Shown here in pieces: positions 1-5,145 of a stretch of 5,145 nt of DNA; the stretch's first letter is position 1; each line of letters starts with the position of its first letter. The notes beneath the pieces are model-generated. The model was given only the letters and a program-made list of their open reading frames with translations. It was not told the origin of the DNA and searched no databases. The DNA lies in NCBI GenBank assembly GCA_964580655.1, contig CAZOMR010000233.1:1-5145 (forward strand). Reading direction: 5' to 3'. Position numbers and translations under genes: made by a program. This DNA is from CAZOMR01 sp964580655 (GTDB taxonomy: Bacteria; RBG-13-61-14; CAZOMR01).

Positions 1-42
1 TGTTATACTTCTTCATGGTTTTATTCCTTTCACCTGTTGGGT

Positions 43-82
43 GGTAGATGGGGGGCATAATACTTATCATACCCTGTCTACC
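43..82 (+). other. Long imperfect hairpin in the leader upstream of nfnA
   Basis: Bases 43-53 can pair with 72-82. Six Watson-Crick pairs (GGTAGA with TCTACC) are followed by two G-U wobble pairs and three G-C pairs, enclosing an 18-base loop rich in A and T. The hairpin lies 83 bases before the nfnA start. No run of T follows directly; the nearest is five T at about 99-103, some 17 bases downstream, so it is not a canonical intrinsic terminator. It could be the end of an upstream transcript, an RNA leader element or an operator. I found no convincing -35/-10 pair in 1-165. The pairing is directly visible; any function is a guess. Confidence 0.35.
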
Positions 83-165
83 GCGCTTCGAGTGATACTT
101 TTTAGGAAAAAAAAGAAAAAAACGCTCAATTTAGGTTTAATTAATCTTGGAAGGAGAGCGCATTC

Positions 166-1017
166 ATGGGATGGCAGATAGTCAAGAAGAGGCAGTTAGG
201 GCCAGTGATTTACCGGCTTGAGGTGATGGCTCCGGAGGTTTCTCGGAAGCATAAGCCCGGGCAGTTTGTGGTGCTCAGGGTGAACGAGACCGGGGAGCGG
301 ATTCCATTGACAGTGGCGGATAAAAACCCGCAAGAAGGCACAATAACATTGATCTTCCAGGTAGTGGGAAAGACTACTATGCTACTTCGGGACCTGCCAG
401 AGGGCGGAGAGATAAAAGACATTGTCGGGCCTCTGGGCACCCCGACCCATCTTGATAAATTCGGCACTGTGGTATGCGTGTGCGGCGGGATAGGCACGGG
501 TGTACTTTACCCGATCGCCAAGGCGTTGAAGGATGCGGGAAACAAGGTGATCAGCATAGTCGGGGCACAGAGCGCCGATCTCATCATTCTGGAAGAGGAG
601 ATGGAAGCCATCTCGGATGAACTCAACATTTCTACTGATGACGGATCAAAGGGAACCCACGGCTTTGTTACTGATGTGCTGAAGAAAATCCTTGATTCGG
701 GAGAAAAAGTTGACCTGATCATCGCCGTTGGACCACTCCCGATGATGAAGGCAGTGGCCAATCTGACCCGGCCATATAAGATCAAGACGATTGTCAGCCT
801 TAATTCCATCATGATTGACGGAACAGGCATGTGCGGCGGTTGTCGAGTGGTGGTCGGCGGAGAGCGGAAATTTACCTGCGTGGATGGACCGGAGTTTGAC
901 GGCCACGAGGTGGACTTTGACAACCTTGCACAGAGGCTTCGAACCTACAAAGAGCAGGAAAACCTTGGTAGGGAAGCCTATAAATGTCCCGAACACTCGC
1001 ATGATGAGGCAAAGTAG
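166..1017 (+). CDS. nfnA: NAD(H)/FAD and [2Fe-2S] subunit of NADH-dependent ferredoxin:NADP+ oxidoreductase (NfnA / SudB family)
   Basis: This is the small subunit of a soluble NfnAB/SudBA-type complex. In characterised relatives it exchanges electrons with NAD(H) through FAD and passes them to the partner's iron-sulfur clusters; some members act on sulfide/polysulfide or serve as ferredoxin-NADP reductase. The 283-residue length is normal. The N-terminal half is a ferredoxin-reductase-type FAD domain with the RIPLT motif at residues 45-49. The nucleotide-binding domain begins at CGGIGTG (106-112). A C-terminal [2Fe-2S] site follows: Cys223, Cys226 and Cys238 (MCGGC, then TCVDGP), with Asp218 in the place where the related dihydroorotate dehydrogenase subunit PyrK has its first cysteine. 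The ATG has an AAGGAG ribosome binding site nine bases upstream (151-156). nfnB follows after 64 bases, implying one operon. Databases often name this protein 'sulfide/dihydroorotate dehydrogenase-like FAD/NAD-binding protein'. The family is certain; the physiological acceptor is inferred. Confidence 0.93.
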   Translation: MGWQIVKKRQLGPVIYRLEVMAPEVSRKHKPGQFVVLRVNETGERIPLTVADKNPQEGTITLIFQVVGKTTMLLRDLPEGGEIKDIVGPLGTPTHLDKFGTVVCVCGGIGTGVLYPIAKALKDAGNKVISIVGAQSADLIILEEEMEAISDELNISTDDGSKGTHGFVTDVLKKILDSGEKVDLIIAVGPLPMMKAVANLTRPYKIKTIVSLNSIMIDGTGMCGGCRVVVGGERKFTCVDGPEFDGHEVDFDNLAQRLRTYKEQENLGREAYKCPEHSHDEAK

Positions 1018-1022
1018 AATTC

Positions 1023-1060
1023 AGCTTAATTGAGTCAAAAAAATCGCGAAATGCTTTTGG
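1023..1060 (+). repeat. Short intergenic repeat, copy 1 (nfnA-nfnB gap)
   Basis: This AT-rich stretch sits between nfnA and nfnB and resembles 2703-2733 in the same orientation. Shared blocks in order are AGCT, GAGTCAAAA, TC, CGAAAT and CT, with about three extra A in this copy. It ends a few bases before the nfnB ribosome binding site, so it lies inside the presumed operon transcript. It is not a strong inverted repeat. It may be a small dispersed repeat of the genome or a chance resemblance. Confidence 0.4.
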
Positions 1061-1081
1061 AGTTTATAAGGAGGCCTAAAG

Positions 1082-2545
1082 ATGACAGATGATAAGAAGA
1101 AGGGAAAAAAGAAGAAGGAAAAGATTCCGCGTCAGAAAATGGCGGAGCAAGATCCCAAAGAGAGAATAAAGAATTTCAATGAGGTTCCCTTCGGTTTCAA
1201 TGAAGAGCAGGCCAGGTTGGAAGCGACCCGGTGTATTCAGTGCAAAAAGCCCAAGTGCGTGGAGGGTTGCCCGGTAAACATTGATATTACCGCGTTCCTC
1301 GCTTTAATCAAGGAAGGAAAGTTTATAGAAGCGGCATGGAAGATCAAGGAGCAGAATGCACTCCCCGCGATCTGCGGCAGGGTATGTCCACAGGAAGAGC
1401 AGTGCGAAAAGGTATGTGTGTTGGGAAAAAAGGACAAACCTGTTTCCATCGGGTATCTGGAGAGGTTCGCGGCGGATTATGAGCGCAATGCCGGAGAGGT
1501 CAAGATACCCGAGAAAAGGCCAAAAACAGGAAAACGCGTGGCAATCATCGGCTCAGGCCCGGCTGGACTCACAGTGGCCGGGGATTTGATCAAGCTGGGA
1601 CATGAGGTCACTATCTTCGAGGCGCTTCACAAGACAGGTGGAGTCCTGGTTTACGGAATCCCGGAGTTCCGTATGCCCAAGGCGATAGTCCAGGCGGAAG
1701 TGGATTATCTAAAGGCGCTCGGGGTGGAGGTGAAATGCGATGTAGTGGTCGGACAGAGCGTTACCCTGGATGAACTCCTACAACAGGGATACCACGCGGC
1801 TTTCATCGGAACAGGCGCTGGACTACCATTGTTCATGAACATCCCCGGAGAAAACCTGTGCGGGGTATATTCGGCAAACGAGTATCTCACAAGGTCAAAC
1901 CTGATGAAGGCGTATATGTTCCCGGAATACGATACCCCGATCATCAGGGGACGGAATGTCGCGACTATCGGAGGGGGCAATGTGGCAATGGATTCCGCCA
2001 GAACCGCGCTTCGCCTCGGAGCGGAAAAGAGTTACATCATATACCGCCGCTCCCGTGTGGAAATGCCGGCACGGAATGACGAGATCGAGCATGCAGAGGA
2101 GGAGGGCGTGGAATTTCACCTTTTAACTCTGCCACTTGAATACCTTGCTGATGAGAAGGGCTATGTCAGTGGCATGATCTGCCAGAAAATGGAACTCGGA
2201 GAGCCGGATGCAAGCGGAAGGAGAAGGCCAGTGCCTATACCCGGGTCTGAATTCAAGATGGAAGTGGACACCGTTATAGTAGCCATCGGCAACCGGCCCA
2301 ACCCCCTTGTGCCCAAAACCACCCCGGACCTTGAGACACACCGATGGGGCGGGATCGTCGCGGACGAGGAAACAGGCCTGACATCAAAGCCTCATGTTTA
2401 TGCCGGAGGGGACATCGTCACGGGCGCGGCCACGGTTATCCTGGCAATGGGCGCGGGAAAGAAATCTGCTATGGCTATTCACAAGGAGTTGACAGGAGAA
2501 GACCTGGCTGTAACATCTAAAGACGCGGAGACTGACGAGGAGTAA
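1082..2545 (+). CDS. nfnB: NADPH/FAD and 2x[4Fe-4S] subunit of NADH-dependent ferredoxin:NADP+ oxidoreductase (NfnB / SudA / GltD-like)
   Basis: This is the large subunit, related to the small subunit of NADPH glutamate synthase (GltD), and often annotated 'gltA' or 'glutamate synthase (NADPH), homotetrameric'. In Nfn complexes its FAD bifurcates electrons from NADPH to ferredoxin and, through NfnA, to NAD+. Residues 51-63 hold CxxCx4Cx3C (Cys51, 54, 59, 63) and 98-112 hold Cx3Cx5Cx3C (Cys98, 102, 108, 112), supplying ligands for two [4Fe-4S] clusters. A first dinucleotide fold starts at GSGPAG (157-162) with Glu180 at the end of its second strand. The NADPH-binding fold has GGGNVAMD (297-304) and the basic YRRSR segment (321-325). 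AGGD at 441-444 is the C-terminal FAD contact. The 487 residues fit the family, apart from a lysine-rich N-terminus (residues 5-13) ahead of the conserved domain. The start has a good AAGGAGG seven bases upstream. Adjacency to nfnA argues for Nfn/Sud rather than true glutamate synthase, since no large GltB is present here. Confidence 0.93.
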   Translation: MTDDKKKGKKKKEKIPRQKMAEQDPKERIKNFNEVPFGFNEEQARLEATRCIQCKKPKCVEGCPVNIDITAFLALIKEGKFIEAAWKIKEQNALPAICGRVCPQEEQCEKVCVLGKKDKPVSIGYLERFAADYERNAGEVKIPEKRPKTGKRVAIIGSGPAGLTVAGDLIKLGHEVTIFEALHKTGGVLVYGIPEFRMPKAIVQAEVDYLKALGVEVKCDVVVGQSVTLDELLQQGYHAAFIGTGAGLPLFMNIPGENLCGVYSANEYLTRSNLMKAYMFPEYDTPIIRGRNVATIGGGNVAMDSARTALRLGAEKSYIIYRRSRVEMPARNDEIEHAEEEGVEFHLLTLPLEYLADEKGYVSGMICQKMELGEPDASGRRRPVPIPGSEFKMEVDTVIVAIGNRPNPLVPKTTPDLETHRWGGIVADEETGLTSKPHVYAGGDIVTGAATVILAMGAGKKSAMAIHKELTGEDLAVTSKDAETDEE

Positions 2546-2785
2546 AAAAACCGGATTGAAAAAATACACAAGACCATCGGCATCAGCGGAGGCATGAGCC
2601 CTGAAAGAATCATCACAGATTAACTGCCGAAGGCCATAACTCCAGTGGCCCTACAGCATCTTTCCGTTAGACCGACATCCCTTTTTCCATTGGAAAGGCA
2701 CAAGCTGATCGAGTCAAAATCACGAAATACTGGCTCGCCTCATAGCCACACCTCAAGAACATCTACAGGTTAGCAGAGCGAAGGA
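2546..2785. other. Convergent intergenic region between nfnB and ssrA, no gene recognised
   Basis: These 240 bases separate the plus-strand nfn operon from the minus-strand tmRNA gene, so both transcripts must end here or read into each other. I see no convincing terminator on either strand. There is a GGCCA/TGGCC inverted repeat (2632-2636 with 2646-2650) and a 13-base palindrome centred on 2690, but neither is followed by a T run in either direction. Apart from the second copy of a short repeat (2703-2733) I recognise nothing. No integrase or duplicate of the tmRNA 3' end suggests an integrated element. Confidence 0.6.
2703..2733 (+). repeat. Short intergenic repeat, copy 2 (nfnB-ssrA gap)
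   Basis: This is the second copy of the sequence seen at 1023-1060, in the same orientation and again in non-coding DNA. About 25 positions agree when a three-base gap in the A run and a few single-base gaps are allowed. It lies 53 bases beyond the 3' end of ssrA. Function is unknown. The resemblance can be seen by eye but needs a genome-wide count to be taken as a real repeat family. Confidence 0.4.
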
Positions 2786-3149
2786 TGGTGGAGGCGGCGG
2801 GAATCGAACCCGCGTCCGGAAACCTTCTCCCCCGAGCTTCTACGCGCGTAGTCCCAGTTTTGTTTTTAGCGGCTTGAGCTCCCCGGAACCGGATCCCTTA
2901 CCGCGAGCTTTCCCTTTTTTCTCGCCCTCGGCCCGGAAAAGCAACAAGCCGAAGGCCAGCCCGCCTGCGCGCCGCCCCGATCCGATCCAGCGGGCGTGAT
3001 CAGCCAGGACGTGGCCGTCAATTAAGCGGCCATAGCGTAGCTAAAATTGTCGGCGTTTGATTTGCCGTCCTGCTGGTTTTACGGGCAAGCAGGAAGCCCG
3101 GCGCGCTACTAGAGGGGTCAACTGTCCCCGTCGAAACCAGGTCGCCCCC
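2786..3149 (-). ncRNA. ssrA: tmRNA (transfer-messenger RNA), one-piece form
   Basis: The RNA rescues ribosomes stalled on broken mRNAs: alanine-charged tmRNA with SmpB enters the A site, and its reading frame adds a degradation tag. On the minus strand the 5' end reads GGGGGCGACCTGGTTTCGAC, a hallmark tmRNA start, and the 3' end holds a T arm (GCGGG-TTCGATT-CCCGC) and encoded CCA. The 5' GGGGGCG pairs with CGCCTCC in a seven-pair acceptor stem whose third pair is G3-U70, the identity element for alanyl-tRNA synthetase; the discriminator is A. The 364-base length is typical of one-piece bacterial tmRNA. No permuted two-piece arrangement is seen. A 12-base palindrome (2840-2851) falls near the 3' side of the long P2 helix. 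The gene has its own promoter just upstream. The closest gene on the same strand is the broken mazF. Confidence 0.97.
3022..3066 (-). other. tmRNA tag-peptide reading frame, GKSNADNFSYAMAA
   Basis: Inside ssrA the minus strand reads GGC AAA TCA AAC GCC GAC AAT TTT AGC TAC GCT ATG GCC GCT TAA. This gives GKSNADNFSYAMAA after the alanine carried by tmRNA itself. The terminal Ala-Ala before TAA is the usual ending that proteases such as ClpXP recognise. The third residue from the end is Met where Leu or Val is common. The GGC resume codon is inferred from the position and from the GK- start of Bacillus-type tags; the frame and stop are clear, while the exact first codon could be one triplet off. 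Confidence 0.82.
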
Positions 3150-3158
3150 ACATAGACT

Positions 3159-3187
3159 ATTATAATACATCCTCTAAAAAATGCCAC
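3159..3187 (-). promoter_or_regulatory. Sigma70-type promoter of ssrA
   Basis: On the minus strand a perfect TATAAT (3164 down to 3159) is preceded, after a 17-base spacer, by GTGGCA (3187 down to 3182), which matches four of six bases of TTGACA. The -10 box ends nine bases before the mature tmRNA 5' end at 3149. Transcription would therefore start at or within a few bases of it, leaving little or no 5' leader for RNase P to remove. Confidence 0.75.
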
Positions 3188-3224
3188 CTTTTTTGATTAT
3201 CCCTCAACGGAAAAAATATGCCGT

Positions 3225-3549
3225 TCAGTCTTTTAGGCCAAGTGCAAACCTGATGGCTTTATAGATCTCATGGACCTCTTCGGCGGACAGGAGGGCGATT
3301 CTCTCTGAAAGGCATCTCTTGGGGATGGTTGTGATGGTATCAAGGTTGGCCACGCAATTACGATCAAGCCCCTCTGGCTTTTCCGGGGAGACCTCTACCG
3401 GAATCTTGCGAATGCGGGTAGTCACCGGGGCCACAGTAACAAGTTCACGGACAATATAAGCCTCGTCCCGGGAAAGAAGCACCACCGGCCTTTGACCCGC
3501 GGGTTTCGGAAGATCGGCCCACCATACTTAATTTTCTTCTTTTTTTCAT
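3225..3549 (-). pseudogene. MazF/PemK-family endoribonuclease toxin, 5' frameshift, probably inactive
   Basis: The intact part of the frame (3527 down to 3225, 100 codons) begins VWWADLPKPAGQRPVVLLSRDEAY, continues through VTVAPVTT and VANLDTITTIPK, and ends near FALGL. This is the standard layout of PemK/MazF mRNA interferases of about 110 residues. A TAA stands directly before the Val codon, and no start codon exists in frame upstream of the GTG at 3485. A start there would remove the conserved Arg of the QRPVV segment, which corresponds to the RNA-cleaving Arg of characterised MazF. An ATG at 3549, followed by a lysine/arginine-rich stretch, is where the family's N-terminus should be, but it is one base out of frame. 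A few extra bases around 3528-3531 would explain this. No antitoxin gene is adjacent; the upstream neighbour is a membrane protein gene. Alternatives are a sequencing error or a truncated GTG-started protein of 86 residues. Confidence 0.8.
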
Positions 3550-3591
3550 TTTCTAGCCATCTTGATAATTAGGTATGGTGTCCCCATAATT

Positions 3592-4620
3592 TTATTCTCT
3601 GAGTCTTTTCTTGAAGTCCTGAAAAAGCAGGCAAGCGACCCATGTAACTATCAATGCGGGGAAGAAGGTCAATTGAGGGACAAGGGCGTCCTTTCCGCCG
3701 ATGAGTGCTCCGGCCCATGCAAGCTCGAAAAGCGGGAATATTCCCCACCAGCCGAACCTCCAGAACACATAAGCCACAGCAAGGACATGAATGGCCACTA
3801 GTCCGGGTGTCCAGAGATAATGAAAGAACCATATATCGTAGAATGCATCAATCCAGATGGCTATGATCCCGAAGATCACAAGCTCATTCTCAAGCGAGTG
3901 CAGGCCTCTTGTTTCTTCCGTGACCTTGCGCCTCAAATACAGAAGCTGGTAAATCAGCACACCGATTCCCCATAGAATAGCGATCAGGCCTTCCCAGTTC
4001 CTGTTCCGGCTGATGGGGAAATTGGTTTCTTCCAGTTCAAGCAGACCCAGGGATGCTGTATGGCTCTCCAGGCGGAATAGCAGGCCGCAGGTGGCATCGT
4101 AAATGCCGGTGGCTATTTCCCTGCCGGCTTTGTCTATAAGCCCGATCCGGTAGCTCGCCTGGCTGTCCAGTATTTTTGACCAGAGGACTATCCTCTGTTT
4201 CAAGCTCATCTGGTATCTTGCACCGGGCCGACCAAGGATGCCAGTGTAATCAACAACCTCGGTCGAGTTGACCGCATCATCAATCTTTGAGCGTATAAAT
4301 AAAACCACCACCGGATTAGGCCAATATGCCCAGAAGATTGAATGCTCTCCTTCTTTTATCGTGAATTCATCCTCGCTTTCACCCTGGAGTATCCGGAGCC
4401 TGTTCTCGCCGCGAGCCTCAACTTCCAGGTAGGGCCCTCCATGCCTCAGCAGATGTCCGTCCACCCGGTAGCGCGCCGTGTAGTCCTTGTCAAAAAATGT
4501 GGGGTCCTTCGTGTTGATGTTCAAGACAGATAGAATCCACACCCCGATAAAGGGCGTAAGCGCGACCCACACCACACGATTAAATACACCCAGCCTCTCT
4601 CTTCTGCCAAACTTGACCAT
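3592..4620 (-). CDS. Six-helix membrane protein with a large extracytoplasmic domain, unknown function
   Basis: I do not recognise the family of this 342-residue protein. A basic N-terminus (KFGRRERL) precedes a first hydrophobic helix at about 14-33. A polar, probably beta-rich domain of about 175 residues follows (34-208), then helices near 211-228, 246-264, 270-287, 291-309 and 316-333. The charges favour a cytoplasmic N-terminus, an external 34-208 domain, a cytoplasmic RRK loop after helix 2 and a cytoplasmic KKRLRE tail, which is self-consistent for six helices. Only two cysteines (178 and 330) and no obvious catalytic or nucleotide-binding motif are seen. The ATG has a strong AGGAGG five bases upstream. 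The gene starts 72 bases after the alcohol dehydrogenase stop, on the same strand and without an obvious terminator between, so co-transcription is plausible. An AT-rich TATAAA at 4655-4650 could also be a -10 box, but no -35 supports it. The layout recalls membrane sensors, but no signalling domain follows. Confidence 0.85.
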   Translation of the reverse strand: MVKFGRRERLGVFNRVVWVALTPFIGVWILSVLNINTKDPTFFDKDYTARYRVDGHLLRHGGPYLEVEARGENRLRILQGESEDEFTIKEGEHSIFWAYWPNPVVVLFIRSKIDDAVNSTEVVDYTGILGRPGARYQMSLKQRIVLWSKILDSQASYRIGLIDKAGREIATGIYDATCGLLFRLESHTASLGLLELEETNFPISRNRNWEGLIAILWGIGVLIYQLLYLRRKVTEETRGLHSLENELVIFGIIAIWIDAFYDIWFFHYLWTPGLVAIHVLAVAYVFWRFGWWGIFPLFELAWAGALIGGKDALVPQLTFFPALIVTWVACLLFQDFKKRLRE

Positions 4621-4692
4621 GATCCCCTCCTTTACTTTATCCTCGGTATTTTATAGTTTTCGCTTAAAAATTCTTTCGCGCCTTTTTCAGAA

Positions 4693-5145
4693 TCATTCAT
4701 CCTTCACTTCCAGGAGCCTCTCGATCTCGCCTGAATATGCGGCTTCCAGAATTGCTGTAAGTATCTGCTCGCTTTGCTCAAGCGGCACGGGTCGCGGAGC
4801 ATTCGCGAGCTTTGATGGATTCTTCTTCATGTTGATTGCGGCCTGCTTGATCCTTCCTTCATCAATGCCCTTGATCTCTGAAAGCCTTGTCGGGTGCCCT
4901 ACATTCCTGTAAAAATCCCTCAGGGCATTTATCGCGTTCTGGGCCACCTTCTTGATCGGGCCTTCAGATTCAACACCGAAGACCTGGGCAAGCCTCCTTG
5001 TCTTGTCCTGGATATTCGGCAGGGAATAGGCCCATGAATAAGGCAAGGTCAGTGTTACACCGCTTCCATGCGGAATCAGGTCGTGGAAGGAGTAGCTGAA
5101 GCCGTGTGGCAGGCCTGTTCCCTTGAAGGTAATGATCATTCCTCC
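4693..5145 (-). CDS. Iron-containing alcohol dehydrogenase, C-terminal part (cut by window edge)
   Basis: This is the C-terminal portion (150 codons visible) of a family III, Fe-dependent alcohol dehydrogenase, which interconverts alcohols and aldehydes or ketones with NAD(P)H in the cytoplasm. The visible part begins GGMIITFKGTGLPHGFSYSF. The histidine of GLPHG and the one in DLIPHG correspond to metal ligands His263 and His277 of E. coli FucO. The family's second histidine (FucO His267) is Tyr here, as in some subgroups. An all-helical C-terminal domain follows, as expected. The reading frame stays open to base 5145. The ATG at 5139 is unlikely to be the true start because the coenzyme-binding domain and the first two metal ligands would be missing and a GGAGGA directly abuts it. 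The substrate cannot be told from this part. The membrane protein gene follows after 72 bases. Confidence 0.88.
   Translation of the reverse strand, partial: GGMIITFKGTGLPHGFSYSFHDLIPHGSGVTLTLPYSWAYSLPNIQDKTRRLAQVFGVESEGPIKKVAQNAINALRDFYRNVGHPTRLSEIKGIDEGRIKQAAINMKKNPSKLANAPRPVPLEQSEQILTAILEAAYSGEIERLLEVKDE

Noticed and set aside
123..160. CGCTC/GAGCG pairing that could hide the nfnA ribosome binding site
   Set aside because: It has only five pairs across a 28-base loop and overlaps the Shine-Dalgarno sequence by a single base, too weak to call.
507..923. A 138-codon open frame on the minus strand opposite nfnA
   Set aside because: It lies wholly antisense to a well-supported gene, has low-complexity Ser/Thr/Pro-rich composition, and shows no domain; it is a by-product of the coding strand.
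2546..2623. In-frame continuation after the nfnB TAA (23 further codons, including ISGGMSPERIITD)
   Set aside because: NfnB already ends where the family ends, and no signal for stop-codon read-through is visible; short open stretches like this occur by chance.
2632..2650. GGCCA/TGGCC inverted repeat as a terminator
   Set aside because: It has only five pairs and no following T run on either strand.
2684..2696. Palindrome TTTCCA-T-TGGAAA as a terminator or operator
   Set aside because: It is AT-rich with a one-base centre, so it makes a poor hairpin, and no gene start or T run is suitably placed next to it.
3019..3065. Alternative tag frame beginning GCA AAT (AN...) in the tmRNA
   Set aside because: It reads ANQTPTILATLWPLN and does not end in Ala-Ala, while the overlapping frame ends AMAA-stop as real tags do.
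2786..3149. ssrA as an attachment site of an integrated element
   Set aside because: No integrase gene and no second copy of the tmRNA 3' end are present in the window.
3554..3595. Mini-frame MGTPYLIIKMARK (minus strand) overlapping the ATG of the toxin, considered as an antitoxin remnant
   Set aside because: It is 13 codons long, lacks a ribosome binding site and resembles no antitoxin; the ATGA overlap is probably chance.
3562..3801. A plus-strand 79-codon open frame
   Set aside because: It overlaps the end of the membrane protein gene in antisense and has no ribosome binding site or recognisable content.

Overview
The window looks like a chromosomal segment of an anaerobic or fermentative bacterium of roughly balanced base composition. 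The evidence is a two-gene flavin/iron-sulfur NADPH:ferredoxin-type oxidoreductase (NfnAB/SudBA family), an iron-dependent alcohol dehydrogenase and a bacterial one-piece tmRNA. I cannot name the genus. Gene style and strong GGAGG ribosome binding sites would fit Desulfobacterota or a neighbouring phylum, but this is inference.

Left part, plus strand (1-2545): a 165-base leader with a possible long hairpin precedes nfnA (166-1017) and nfnB (1082-2545). They are separated by 64 bases and were probably co-transcribed. NfnA carries FAD- and NAD-binding regions and an Asp/three-Cys [2Fe-2S] site. NfnB carries eight N-terminal cysteines for two [4Fe-4S] clusters and a GltD-like FAD/NADPH module. 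Together they should form a soluble complex that moves electrons between NADH, NADPH and ferredoxin, or acts as a sulfide dehydrogenase or glutamate synthase-like partner.

Middle (2546-3225): a 240-base convergent intergenic stretch has no recognisable gene. It is followed on the minus strand by ssrA (tmRNA, 2786-3149) with a good sigma70-type promoter. The tmRNA encodes a GKSNADNFSYAMAA tag, and its acceptor stem has a G3-U70 pair, the alanine identity mark. A short sequence in the nfnA-nfnB gap recurs in the 2546-2785 stretch, a possible small dispersed repeat.

Right part, minus strand (3225-5145), read from the right edge leftward: the C-terminal part of an iron-containing alcohol dehydrogenase (cut by the window edge), a 342-residue six-helix membrane protein of unknown function, and a MazF/PemK-type toxin gene. 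The toxin gene appears to have lost its start through a small frameshift, so it is probably a pseudogene, and no antitoxin gene is visible beside it. No clearly new multi-gene system is evident. The least explained items are the membrane protein, the broken toxin and the short intergenic repeat.
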